In this document: piece after piece, positions 44,568-52,478 of the stretch | Numbering within the stretch: position 1 is the first letter of the stretch | Layout of the letters: each line of letters starts with the position of its first letter | DNA from: JBDTSW01 sp963797835 | GTDB lineage: Bacteria; Actinomycetota; Thermoleophilia; Solirubrobacterales; 70-9 | NCBI GenBank assembly: GCA_963797835.1 | Contig: CAWCRN010000010.1 | Location: forward strand, 1-64,000 | Direction: 5' to 3' | DNA length: 64,000 bases | The notes under the pieces: model-generated | Told to the model about the DNA's origin: nothing | The model's database searches: none | The model's input: only the letters and a program-made list of their open reading frames with translations | Position numbers and translations under genes: made by a program

Positions 44568-46477
44568 GCGTGCGGTGCCAGTAGTCGACGTTGGTCCACG
44601 GCATCGGCACCACGATCCGGCCCTTGCTGTTCCGGTAGTAGGTGGTCATCCCCGGATGCGCCCAGATCGTCGAGCTCAGCGCCTCGTCGAGCTCCGCGTT
44701 GTAGGCGTCGTGGACGTCCTGCCGGCAGTCGGCGCTGGCCGCGCCGAGCTCGAACATCCTGGCCAGCAGCTCCAGCGAGTACCGCAGCTGCAGCTCGATG
44801 CTGAGCACCCCGCTGCCGCCGTGGCCGGCGAAGGTGTTGGGCCCGAACAGGCAGAAGAGGTTGGGGAAGTCGGGGACCGTGATCCCCAGGTAGGCGCGGG
44901 CGTCGTCCTCGCCCCAGACCTCGCGCAGTGAGCGCCCCGAGCGCCCCCTGATCTCCATCGGCGCCAGCACCTGCAGGGCCTTGAAGCCCGAGGCCAGCAC
45001 CAGCACGTCCACCTGATGCTCCTCGCCGTCGGCGGTGGCGACGCCGCGGGGCGTGACCTCGGCGATGTCCTCGGTGATCAGGTCGACGTCGTCGCGGGCG
45101 ACGGTGCTGAACCAGCCGTTGTCGAGCAGCGGCCGCTTGCCGTACGGCGGGTAGTCCGGCACGCACTTCGGCATCAGCTCCTCGGCGCGATCGCCGAGCT
45201 GCTCGCGGATGTGCTCGGTCAGGTAGATCCGCTGGCTCTCGCTGATCTTGCTGATCGAGCGCTCGGCGTGGGGCCAATCCGGGTCCCAGAGCACGTTCTT
45301 GTGGAGCCGGTCGCCGAAGTTCCAGAGCTGGCGCAGCCGGTACCAGCGCAGGTAGTTGGGCACCTGCTCCATCAGCTGCCGCTCGCCGGCGGTCACCTCG
45401 CGCATGTAGTTCGGGTGCGGGATCCCCCACTGGGGCGTGCGCTGGAACACGAGCACGCGCTCGGCGACGCCGGCGATGTTGGGGACCAGCTGCATCGCGC
45501 TCGCGCCGGTGCCGATCACCGCGACCCGCTTGCCCTCGATCTCGACGTCGTCCCGCCACTCGGCCGTGTGCATCGCCGGGCCCTCGAAGCTGTCGAGCCC
45601 CGCGATCCTCGGAAAGGACGGGCGGTTGAAGAAGCCGACGCCGGTCATGATCGCGTTGGCGCTCGAGGGTGAGCGGCTCGCCGTCGGGGCCGCGGGCCTC
45701 GACCCGCCACAGCTGGGCGTCGTCGTCCCAGTCGGCCGCGGCCACCTCTGTGCCGAAGCGAATGCTCGAGCGCAGGTCGTGCTCGTCGGCCAGCCCCTCC
45801 AGGTAGGAATAGAGCTCGTCGCGCTTGGCGAAGTAGCGCGACCAGTCGGCGCGCTGGGCGAAGGACAGCGAGTAGAGGTGCGTGGGGGTGTCGACGCCGC
45901 AGCCCGGGTACTCGTTGTCGCGCCAGGTGCCGCCCACCGTGTCGCCCTTCTCGACCAGCGTGTAGTCGATCCCGGCCTGCTTCAGCTTGATCGCGGCCAG
46001 CAGGCCGGAGAAGCCGGAGCCGATCACGAGCACCTTGAAGCCCTGTGGGGGCCGCTGCTCGGAGAAATCGACGTCGCGGTCGAGCACGCCGAGCTCCTCC
46101 GCGAGCAGCGGCCCGAAGCCGTCCGGCAGGCTGACGTCGCCGAGAGAGACCGCGAGCATCTCGGCCACCCGCTCGGGAGTGGGCGGCTCGGCGGGCTCCA
46201 CGCGCCCCGCTCGCCAGGCTGGGATCAGCTCCAGCGCCTCGCGGCGAATCTCGGCCTGCACGTCCTCGGGGAAGCCGCCGGAGTCGTGGTCGCCGGGGCC
46301 CTTCGGCCGCGTCGGCCTGTAGGGGTCGCGCAGCCAGCGATCGTCGCCGCTGAGCTGCGCCAGCACCAGCAGCAGGGTCGGGAGGTTCGCCTCCTCGAGG
46401 GCCTTGGCCAGGCCGTCGTCCGCACCCGGCTCCACCGGCGCCAGCCCGATCGCCGCCTCCTCCGCGCTCTCAGCCAT
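44524..46477 (-). CDS. Baeyer-Villiger-type flavin monooxygenase (one frameshift)
   Basis: About 650 residues. An unusual N-terminal helical arm of about 145 residues precedes the FAD motif VLVIGSGFSGLLAAIKLKQA (150-169). The BVMO fingerprint FEGPAMHTAEW (F-x-G-x3-H-x3-W) is present, and VAVIGTGASAMQLVPNI is the NADPH-binding Rossmann motif. FGPNTFAGHGGSG follows. The enzyme would insert oxygen into a ketone using NADPH. An indel near 45665 interrupts the frame. ATG 46477 follows TATCCT (46489-46484, minus) by six bases, and a GTTAACG-type operator lies just upstream. Such long-armed BVMOs occur in actinobacterial terpenoid and steroid degradation, which is family knowledge rather than proof here. 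Confidence 0.85.
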
Positions 46478-46496
46478 CGGCTCAGGATACAGCCTG

Positions 46497-46512
46497 GTGA
46501 ACGATCGTTACC
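46497..46512. promoter_or_regulatory. AACGNNCGTT operator, site 1 (monooxygenase)
   Basis: GTGAACGATCGTTACC has a perfectly palindromic ten-base core, AACGATCGTT. It lies directly upstream of the TATCCT -10 of the monooxygenase gene and downstream of the convergent-direction SnoaL gene's stop. Confidence 0.5.
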
Positions 46513-46515
46513 AGG

Positions 46516-46920
46516 TCACGCCTCGATGCCCAGCACCTGGTAGAGGACGAGCGAGTCGTAGTAGTTGCGCAGCTCCGTGATGCGACCGTCCCCATCGAGG
46601 TGGAACATGAGGGCGGCGCGCGCGACCGGCGGCTTGCCGCTCGGCGCGAAGTCCCCGAACGGGGGCCTCACGGACCCCTCCAGGTCGAGCTCGATCGCGA
46701 CCCCGCCCTCGCCCTCGATGCGGGCGGTGATCGTCCCCCTCGCCTCCGGCACGGCACCGGCCCAGGCCTGGAAGACCTCGATCACGCGATCGGCGCCCTC
46801 GGCGACCCGCTTCGGGCGCCCCACCTGCTCGTAGACGCAGCCGGCGGCCAGCAGGCCGCGCATCCGCTCCCAGTCGCGCTCGTTGTAGGCCGATACGAAC
46901 TCGTCGGCGACGCCGGTCAT
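46516..46920 (-). CDS. SnoaL-like (NTF2-fold) protein
   Basis: 134 residues. DEFVSAYNERDWERMRGLLA, VYEQVGRPKRVAEGADRVIE and FHLDGDGRITELRNYYDSLV form an NTF2-like fold of the limonene-epoxide-hydrolase/SnoaL group. ALMFHL-x-GDGRI is common to uncharacterised SnoaL_4 members, and the catalytic residues of the LEH branch are not clearly conserved. ATG 46920 follows the ATPase stop by 14 bases, so the two are likely cotranscribed; its stop lies 38 bases before the monooxygenase ATG. A detoxifying or isomerising role in the same pathway is plausible but not shown. Confidence 0.7.
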   Translation of the reverse strand: MTGVADEFVSAYNERDWERMRGLLAAGCVYEQVGRPKRVAEGADRVIEVFQAWAGAVPEARGTITARIEGEGGVAIELDLEGSVRPPFGDFAPSGKPPVARAALMFHLDGDGRITELRNYYDSLVLYQVLGIEA

Positions 46921-46934
46921 CGCCCCAGGGCGGC

Positions 46935-47804
46935 TTACTCGCCCGCCGGCTCGGGCCGCTCGTCCGCGGCGCCCGCCGCGTAGGACTCGATCATCGCGAT
47001 CAGGCCCTCGCGCAGCTCGACGTCGTCGGTGAGCGGGCCCGCGATCGCCGCGATCGCGGCCTCGCGGAAGTCCAGGCCCTCGCCGATCAGCGAGGCGGCG
47101 GCCACCAGCGTGCGGGTCGAGGCGACCTCGCGCAGCCCGGCCTCCTTGACGCGCCTGATGCCCTGCCCCAGCCGCACCAGGTCGTCGGCGAGCTGCTCGT
47201 CCGCTCCCGCCTCGGCGACGACGATCTGCCGCTCCAGCTCGGGCGGCGGGAAGTCCAGGTCGATCGCGACCATGCGCTGGCGGGTCGACATCTTCAGGTC
47301 CTTGAGCACGCTCTGGTAGCCGGGGTTGTAGGAGACGACAAGGCAGAAGCCGTCGGCGGCGCGCATGGTCCGGCCGCCCTGGCGCTCGAGGTTGAGCTCG
47401 CGGCGGTGGTCGGCGAGGGAGTGAATCGCCACCGTCGCGTCCTGGCGGGCCTCGACGATCTCGTCCAGGTAGCAGATGCCCCCCTCCTTGACCGCCCTCG
47501 TCAGCGGCCCGTCGACCCAGACCGTGTCCGCCCCCTGCAGAACGAATCGCCCGAGCAGGTCGCTGGCCGTCATGTCCTCGTGGCAGGAAACCGTGAACAG
47601 CGGCACGCCCAGCCTGTGGGCCATGTACTCGACCAGGCGCGTCTTGCCGCAGCCCGTGGGGCCCTTGAGCATGATCGGCAGCCCGCGCGACGCGGCCGCC
47701 TCGAAGATCTCAATCTCCCGCCCGGCCGGAACGTAGAAGGGCGCCTCGATCGCCTCGCCCCCGGGCTCCGGGGTCTCCCTCAGCTCGGCTTCCATGCGAT
47801 TCAC
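46935..47804 (-). CDS. MoxR/CbbQ/NorQ-type AAA+ ATPase
   Basis: 289 residues. Walker A is GPTGCGKT (48-55), Walker B GICYLDEIVEAR, and sensor regions follow: VVSYNPGYQSVLKDLKMSTR and QRMVAIDLDFPPPELERQIV. The closing helices fit the CbbQ/NorQ C-terminal domain (VASTRTLVAAASLIGEGLDF). These ATPases normally work with a VWA-domain partner (NorD, CbbO or CoxE) to activate a metalloenzyme such as rubisco, NO reductase or CODH. No VWA gene is encoded within this window, which makes it an orphan. GTG 47804 or ATG 47795 may start it. Confidence 0.8.
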   Translation of the reverse strand: MNRMEAELRETPEPGGEAIEAPFYVPAGREIEIFEAAASRGLPIMLKGPTGCGKTRLVEYMAHRLGVPLFTVSCHEDMTASDLLGRFVLQGADTVWVDGPLTRAVKEGGICYLDEIVEARQDATVAIHSLADHRRELNLERQGGRTMRAADGFCLVVSYNPGYQSVLKDLKMSTRQRMVAIDLDFPPPELERQIVVAEAGADEQLADDLVRLGQGIRRVKEAGLREVASTRTLVAAASLIGEGLDFREAAIAAIAGPLTDDVELREGLIAMIESYAAGAADERPEPAGE

Positions 47805-47832
47805 GATAGCCCCCCGCCGGACCCGGGGATGC

Positions 47833-48756
47833 TCATGATCCTGCGTCGATGAACTCGGCGATCCGGCGGTTGACCTGCGCCGGCCGCTCGAGCTGGAGGA
47901 AGTGCCCCACGCCCTCGAGGATCTCAACCTCGCTGCCGGGAGCGAGCGCATCGCCCTTGCGCTCGATCGTCCGCTCGGCGTGCGCCATCGCCAGGCAGCC
48001 GTCGTCCCGCCCCTGCAGGTAGAGCAGCGGCGGGCCGGGGACACCGACCAGCGCCGACTGCGGATCGCGGTAGGCGGCCATGCGGTACCAGGGTTGGACG
48101 AAGGCGCGGTAGTAGCGGAGCGCGGCGGTTCGCCGGCCCGGCCCGCTGAGCGCGTCGGCGACGTGGACGAGGTCCTCGCTCGCGTCGTAGCCCGGCGACC
48201 AGTCGGCCCAGAGCTTCTCGATCACCCGCGGCAGCACCCGCTCCGAGACCCCCGGCAGCTGCTGGAAGCCGATGTACCAGCTGAGCCGGGCCTGCCTCGC
48301 CATCTTGCCGATGCTCCTGGGCAGCGTCGACGGGCGCAGGATCGGCTCCAGGAACACCGACAGGGGCGGCACCGCGATCGTCACGATGCGGTGGAAGAGC
48401 CGCGGGCGCCAGGCTCCGACCATGTACGCCGTAACCGCTCCCCAGTCGTGGCCGATCAGGACGGCGCGGCCGTCCCCCCCGAGCTGACGATGGAGCTCGA
48501 CGGTGTCTTGGACCAGCGCACCGAGCTGGTAGGCGCCGTCCGGCGCGAGGTCGGTCGGCCCATAGCCCCGCATGAAGGGCGCCACGACTCGCCAGCCCCG
48601 CCCGCCGAGGTGCGGGCCGAGGTAGCGCCAGGTCCAGGCGGTGTCGGGATATCCGTGCAGGCAGAGTGCCAGCGGCCCATCCTTGGGACCCCAGGCCAGG
48701 CAGGAGAAGCCCATTCCGGACGCGTTGACGCGGAACTCCTCCGGTGCCACGGTCAC
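47833..48756 (-). CDS. Alpha/beta hydrolase, epoxide-hydrolase/haloalkane-dehalogenase type
   Basis: 307 residues. HGYPDTAWTWRYL is the oxyanion HGxP motif, IGHDWGAVTAYMVG holds nucleophile Asp104, and GVGHFLQLERP the catalytic His. A second Asp lies in LQGRDDGCLAMAH. The lid region contains aromatic residues (LSWYIGFQQLPG) as expected for the two Tyr of epoxide hydrolases. The reaction would be hydrolysis of an epoxide or ester from the monooxygenase/dehydrogenase genes around it. GTG 48756 gives a normal N terminus (VTVAPEEF). It faces the acyl-CoA dehydrogenase gene across an operator-bearing gap. Confidence 0.8.
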   Translation of the reverse strand: MTVAPEEFRVNASGMGFSCLAWGPKDGPLALCLHGYPDTAWTWRYLGPHLGGRGWRVVAPFMRGYGPTDLAPDGAYQLGALVQDTVELHRQLGGDGRAVLIGHDWGAVTAYMVGAWRPRLFHRIVTIAVPPLSVFLEPILRPSTLPRSIGKMARQARLSWYIGFQQLPGVSERVLPRVIEKLWADWSPGYDASEDLVHVADALSGPGRRTAALRYYRAFVQPWYRMAAYRDPQSALVGVPGPPLLYLQGRDDGCLAMAHAERTIERKGDALAPGSEVEILEGVGHFLQLERPAQVNRRIAEFIDAGS

Positions 48757-48840
48757 AAGGCTCGTTCTCCCCGCGTCAAGCGGGGTCGCTCCTCGCCTCC
48801 GCGCGGGGAGCACCGTCGCATCATCGCCGGATCATCCTAT

Positions 48841-48856
48841 GCAAACGATCGTTTAT
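48841..48856. promoter_or_regulatory. AACGNNCGTT operator, site 2 (acyl-CoA dehydrogenase)
   Basis: GCAAACGATCGTTTAT contains the 12-base palindrome AAACGATCGTTT. It overlaps the first base of TATCCT (48854-48859), the -10 eight bases before GTG 48868. Confidence 0.55.
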
Positions 48857-48867
48857 CCTGCTCACAG

Positions 48868-50019
48868 GTGGTGCTGGCGGACGAACAGAGAGACTTCGCG
48901 GAGGCTATCCGCGATTTCGCCCGGCGCGAGTGCGGCACCCGCGAGCGGCGCCTGGAGCTGACCGACGGGGGGCGCGACACGCACAGCCCCGAGCTGCACG
49001 CGAAGATGGCCGAGCTCGGCTGGCTCGGGGTCGCGATCCCCGAGGAGTACGGGGGATCGGGCGGCTCGCTGGTCGACCAGTGCGTCTTCTTCGAGGAACT
49101 GAACCGCGGCATGCTGCCGGTCTCGGGCATCGGCCCCTCCTCGACGGTGGCCGGCTGCTACAAGCGGTTCGGTACCGAGGAGCAGAAGAAGTCCGCTCTC
49201 GGTGGGATCTCCGAGGGGAAGGTCTTCTCGATCAGCATCTCCGAGCCCGAGGCGGGCTCCGACGTCTCCAACGTCTCCTGCAAGGCGGTCGGGGACGGCA
49301 ACGGCGGCTACCTGATCAACGGCCAGAAGACCTGGTGCACGGCGGCCCACGTCGCGGGTGCCTTCCTCGTCCTGGCCCGCACGAGCACGGAGGAGAACCC
49401 GCACGACGGGCTCACGCTGATCGAGATCCCGGCCGACGCGGAGGGCGTCGAGGTCCGCGAGATCGAGACGATGGCCGGCCGCGAGGTCAACGACGTCTTC
49501 CTCACGGACGTCGTCGTCCCCCAGGGGAACGCGGTCGGCGAGGTCGGGCAGGGCTTCAAGCAGATCATGGGCGGGCTCGACGGCGAGCGCCTGATCGGCG
49601 CCGCGGTCGGGCTCGGGATGGCCGAGAGGGCGCTCGACGACGCCCTCGCCTACGTCAAGGAGCGCAAGCAGTTCGGCAAGCCGATCGGCTCCTTCCAGGT
49701 GCTCCGCCACCGGATCGCCGACCTGGCCACCGAGATCGAGTGCGTCAGGCTGATCACCTACGACGTCGCCCAGCGGGTGGACGAGGGCCGCGGCGACCGC
49801 GGCGAGCTCACCCGGCTCACCTCCATGGCGAAGCTGAAGTCGACCGAGACTGCGAAACGGGCGGCGCTCGAGGGCATGCAGATGATGGGCGGCTACGGCT
49901 ATGCCGCCGAGTACGAGATGGAGCACCACCTGCGCGTCGCGCTGCCGACGACGATCTACGCCGGCACCAACGAGATCCAGCGCGAGATCATCTCCTCGAG
50001 CTACGGCCTGCGCGGCTAG
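48868..50019 (+). CDS. Acyl-CoA dehydrogenase
   Basis: 383 residues. LADEQRDFAEAIRDFARREC, GWLGVAIPEEYGGSGGSLVD, FSISISEPEAGSDVSN, YLINGQKTWCTAAH and VKERKQFGKPIGSFQVLRHR are the expected domains; the FAD-contact tail reads TTIYAGTNEIQREI. The YEGT catalytic Glu is Ala here (YAGT), so the base must be supplied elsewhere, as in long-chain/isovaleryl-type enzymes, or this copy is specialised. GTG 48868 is eight bases from TATCCT and the operator AAACGATCGTTT lies just before it, so the message is probably leaderless and repressed. The LLM gene converges with it. Confidence 0.85.
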   Translation: MVLADEQRDFAEAIRDFARRECGTRERRLELTDGGRDTHSPELHAKMAELGWLGVAIPEEYGGSGGSLVDQCVFFEELNRGMLPVSGIGPSSTVAGCYKRFGTEEQKKSALGGISEGKVFSISISEPEAGSDVSNVSCKAVGDGNGGYLINGQKTWCTAAHVAGAFLVLARTSTEENPHDGLTLIEIPADAEGVEVREIETMAGREVNDVFLTDVVVPQGNAVGEVGQGFKQIMGGLDGERLIGAAVGLGMAERALDDALAYVKERKQFGKPIGSFQVLRHRIADLATEIECVRLITYDVAQRVDEGRGDRGELTRLTSMAKLKSTETAKRAALEGMQMMGGYGYAAEYEMEHHLRVALPTTIYAGTNEIQREIISSSYGLRG

Positions 50020-50029
50020 CGCCGCCCCC

Positions 50030-51067
50030 TCAGCGCGCGAAGGTGCGGACGATCCAGCGGTAGGAGTCCTCGGTCTCCTCCGGGGTGAGCGGCGGCACGT
50101 AGGGGGTGTGCAGGATGGCGTGGTCGAGCACGCCCTCGTACGCGCTCAGCTTCTCCTGGCACTCGTCCGGGGTGCCTGTGATCGAGAGCGTGTGCACGAG
50201 CGCGTCGCTGGTGACCTCGGCGGCGCCGGCGACCCCGCCCTCCATCACGGCCTTGAGCACCGCGTCGCGGTCCTCCTCCAGGCCCGCGAACTCCACCTGC
50301 GCGTTGCTGACGTGGTTGCACGCGTACAGGCCGGTCTGGATCCGGGAGCGCCGCATCGCCGTCTCGCGGTCCTCGTGCACGCTGCAGATCAGCTCCGAGG
50401 AGAGCACGACCTCGTCCGGGTCGCGCCCCGAGCGCTCGGCCCCCTTCGCGAGGTTCACCTTGACGTGGTCGGTGAGGAAGTCGGGCGGCGACATGTAGCC
50501 GATCCAGCCGTCGCCCTTCTCGCCCGCGAGCTGCATCATCCTCGGCTTCATCGCCGCCACGTAGATCGGGATCCTGGTGCGCGCGAGCTCGCGCCCTCCC
50601 CACGGGTTGAAGGGCGGCGTGGTGAACGTGTAGTGCTCGCCCTCGTAGGAGAGCGACGGGTCCTGCGTCTGCAGCTGGTCCCACGCCATGCGGACGACGT
50701 CGATGTACTCGCTCATGCGCGAGGCGATCTTGTTGCGCGGCACCGAGTGGAACCACTCCAGGAACTCCAGCGCCCCGGGCGCCAGGCCGATGATCAGCCG
50801 GCCGCCCGAGAGCTCGTCGACGTCGGCCGCCGCGTTGGCGAGCTCGTAGGGGCTGCGGATCAGCGCCGCGGCGCAGCCGGTCGCCAGCGGGATGCGCTCG
50901 GTCGCGGCGGCGGTCGTCATGTGGATCGTGAACGGGTTGCGCCAGAACTCGTAGTCCCAGCACGCGTCGAAGTTGGCGTCCTCGGCGAGCTTGGCGAACT
51001 CCGCGAACTTGTCCAGACGGGTGCCGAGCCCCGGCATCGACACCCCGATCTGCAGCTTGCCGCTCAT
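50030..51067 (-). CDS. LLM-class flavin/F420-dependent oxidoreductase (paralogue)
   Basis: 345 residues. LQIGVSMPGLGTRLDKFAEF, ANFDACWDYEFWRNPFTIHM, IRSPYELANAAADVDELSGG and RLIIGLAPGALEFLEWFHSV align well with the 39614 paralogue, with RMSEYIDVVRMAWDQ common to both. This branch often belongs to F420-dependent enzymes; FMN use cannot be excluded. Its stop lies ten bases after the acyl-CoA dehydrogenase stop (convergent). The start ATG 51067 overlaps the membrane-protein stop by four bases (ATGA), so they are cotranslated from the promoter at about 51800. Confidence 0.8.
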   Translation of the reverse strand: MSGKLQIGVSMPGLGTRLDKFAEFAKLAEDANFDACWDYEFWRNPFTIHMTTAAATERIPLATGCAAALIRSPYELANAAADVDELSGGRLIIGLAPGALEFLEWFHSVPRNKIASRMSEYIDVVRMAWDQLQTQDPSLSYEGEHYTFTTPPFNPWGGRELARTRIPIYVAAMKPRMMQLAGEKGDGWIGYMSPPDFLTDHVKVNLAKGAERSGRDPDEVVLSSELICSVHEDRETAMRRSRIQTGLYACNHVSNAQVEFAGLEEDRDAVLKAVMEGGVAGAAEVTSDALVHTLSITGTPDECQEKLSAYEGVLDHAILHTPYVPPLTPEETEDSYRWIVRTFAR

Positions 51068-51780
51068 CGGGCCACCGCCTCGGCCGAATCCTCCTCGGGC
51101 TGCTCGGCGATCACCTTGCGGAAGACGACGAAGCTCGCGATGTACCAGAGGCCGAACACCGAGGCCGGGATCCAGAAGGCAATCAGCCCGTTCCAGGCGA
51201 ATGGCCCGTCCTTGAAGAAGTAGATGAGCCCACCGGGGATGAACAGCAGCCCTACCCAGATGTTGAAGTAGCCGTACCAGCGGGGAAGGATCGGCACCGG
51301 AAGGCGGTCACGAAGGACGCAAATGCCGATCACGATCAGCTGCAGCGTCGCGGCGGACCACATGCCGACGAACAGCAGCCACGCTTGGTCGTTGAAGGTC
51401 TGCATCGTCAGCGGGTCGCGGTCCTCGGCGCGAAAGGCGAGGTTGATCAGGTCCATCACCGGGAGCAGCACCGCGAGAACGGCCACCCCCGCGAGCAGGA
51501 TCTGAGTCCAGGTGAGCGGAGAGAACTCGCCCTCGATCCGCCGCATGTGCACAGCGATCAGGCCGAAGAGCGGCGCCTGCAGCGGGGCGGACGCGACCAT
51601 GACGAAGAGCCCGAGCCGGATCAGATCCGGGTCGTCCGACCAGAAGTCGCGAACCTCCTCAGGTGTCTTCTCGGGGTGGGGCAGCGGGAGCAGTCCCGCG
51701 ATGATCATCCCCGCGAAGAACACGAACGGGAACGCCAGCCCGCAATACAGGGCAAAGCGCTGGTTGCCTTTGTCCAGCAT
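51064..51780 (-). CDS. Six-helix membrane protein of unknown family (copy 1)
   Basis: 238 residues with six predicted membrane helices. Helix 1 reads FALYCGLAFPFVFFAGMIIA, and the C-terminal half has WYGYFNIWVGLLFIPGGLIY with FFKDGPFAWNGLIAFWIPAS. The copy at 60099-60836 has the same plan: WAAYLNLWLATLGLPGGLIV, then FFKTGAFAYNGFLGFYFPVV. The shared F-K-x-G-x-F-A-W/Y-N-G motif marks a family I do not recognise. It may be a membrane partner or anchor for the oxidoreductases next to it. Start ATG 51780 has a GGAGAGAG ribosome site. The adjacent LLM gene is cotranslated. Confidence 0.65.
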   Translation of the reverse strand: MLDKGNQRFALYCGLAFPFVFFAGMIIAGLLPLPHPEKTPEEVRDFWSDDPDLIRLGLFVMVASAPLQAPLFGLIAVHMRRIEGEFSPLTWTQILLAGVAVLAVLLPVMDLINLAFRAEDRDPLTMQTFNDQAWLLFVGMWSAATLQLIVIGICVLRDRLPVPILPRWYGYFNIWVGLLFIPGGLIYFFKDGPFAWNGLIAFWIPASVFGLWYIASFVVFRKVIAEQPEEDSAEAVAR

Positions 51781-51813
51781 CTCTCTCTCCTCGATCCGTT
51801 TGGCGTGCGATCA

Positions 51814-51845
51814 TGATTCTAGATCAAATTCCGATTGATAATCAA
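51814..51845. promoter_or_regulatory. AT-rich inverted-repeat cluster between TetR and membrane-protein genes
   Basis: TTGAT-A-ATCAA (51835-51845) is a perfect inverted repeat. ATCAA (51823-51827) and TTGAT (51835-51839) pair across seven bases, and TGAT...ATCA occurs at 51814-51826. The AT-rich tract stands out in GC-rich surroundings and spans both divergent promoters. Confidence 0.5.
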
Positions 51846-51878
51846 GTAATTTCAAATTGGAGCTGAAAATGGTGTTCG

Positions 51879-52478
51879 ATGCCGACGAGAGCTGAGAGAC
51901 GCCGGGCCGAGACGCGCGAGCGCATCACCAACGCCGCCCTCGGTCTGCTGCTGGAGGAGGGCGCGACGAAGTTGCCGCTGAGCGATGTCGCAGAGCGGGC
52001 CGACGTCGCCTTCGGGTCGCTCTACACCTACTTCGAAAACAAGGAGGCGATCGTGGACGCGGTCGTCGCCAAGGCGCTCGGCAACCTCATGGACGCGACC
52101 CGGACGGACGCGGACCTCTACGACGACCCGGCCGAGGAGGTCGCCGCCGCCGCCCGGCGGGTGGTGCGAATCGCCTACGACGAGCGGGAGCTGGCGGTCG
52201 CGCTGGTCAACCTGCACCGAGCCGAGGCGCGCTTCGTGGCGATCCTCGCACCCCGCTCCCAGGAGCTGCTGGAGCGGGGGATCGAGGCCGGCCGCTTCGA
52301 GATCACCGATCCGGGCGCCGTCACCGCCTACCTACTCGCGGGCGGCTTCGAGCTGATCCGCGGCGTGCTCGACGGCCGCTACGGCGAGGACGCCGACATC
52401 ATCTGCGCCGACACCTCGCTGCGCACCTGCGGCCTCCCGCCCGACGAGGCGAGGAGGATCGCCCAGCGGTCGCTATGA
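51879..52478 (+). CDS. TetR-family regulator
   Basis: 199 residues. The HTH is RRAETRERITNAALGLLLEE, KLPLSDVAERADVAFGSLYT, YFENKEAIVDAVVAKAL. The rest contains VVRIAYDERELAVALVNLHR and AYLLAGGFELIRGVLDGRYG, typical TetR ligand-domain helices. ATG 51879 is the only sensible start. It is divergent from the membrane-protein/LLM operon with the AT-rich repeat cluster between, so it probably represses that operon and itself. Whether it also binds the AACGNNCGTT sites is not evident. The 3' end overlaps the convergent hydrolase gene by six bases. Confidence 0.8.
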   Translation: MPTRAERRRAETRERITNAALGLLLEEGATKLPLSDVAERADVAFGSLYTYFENKEAIVDAVVAKALGNLMDATRTDADLYDDPAEEVAAAARRVVRIAYDERELAVALVNLHRAEARFVAILAPRSQELLERGIEAGRFEITDPGAVTAYLLAGGFELIRGVLDGRYGEDADIICADTSLRTCGLPPDEARRIAQRSL

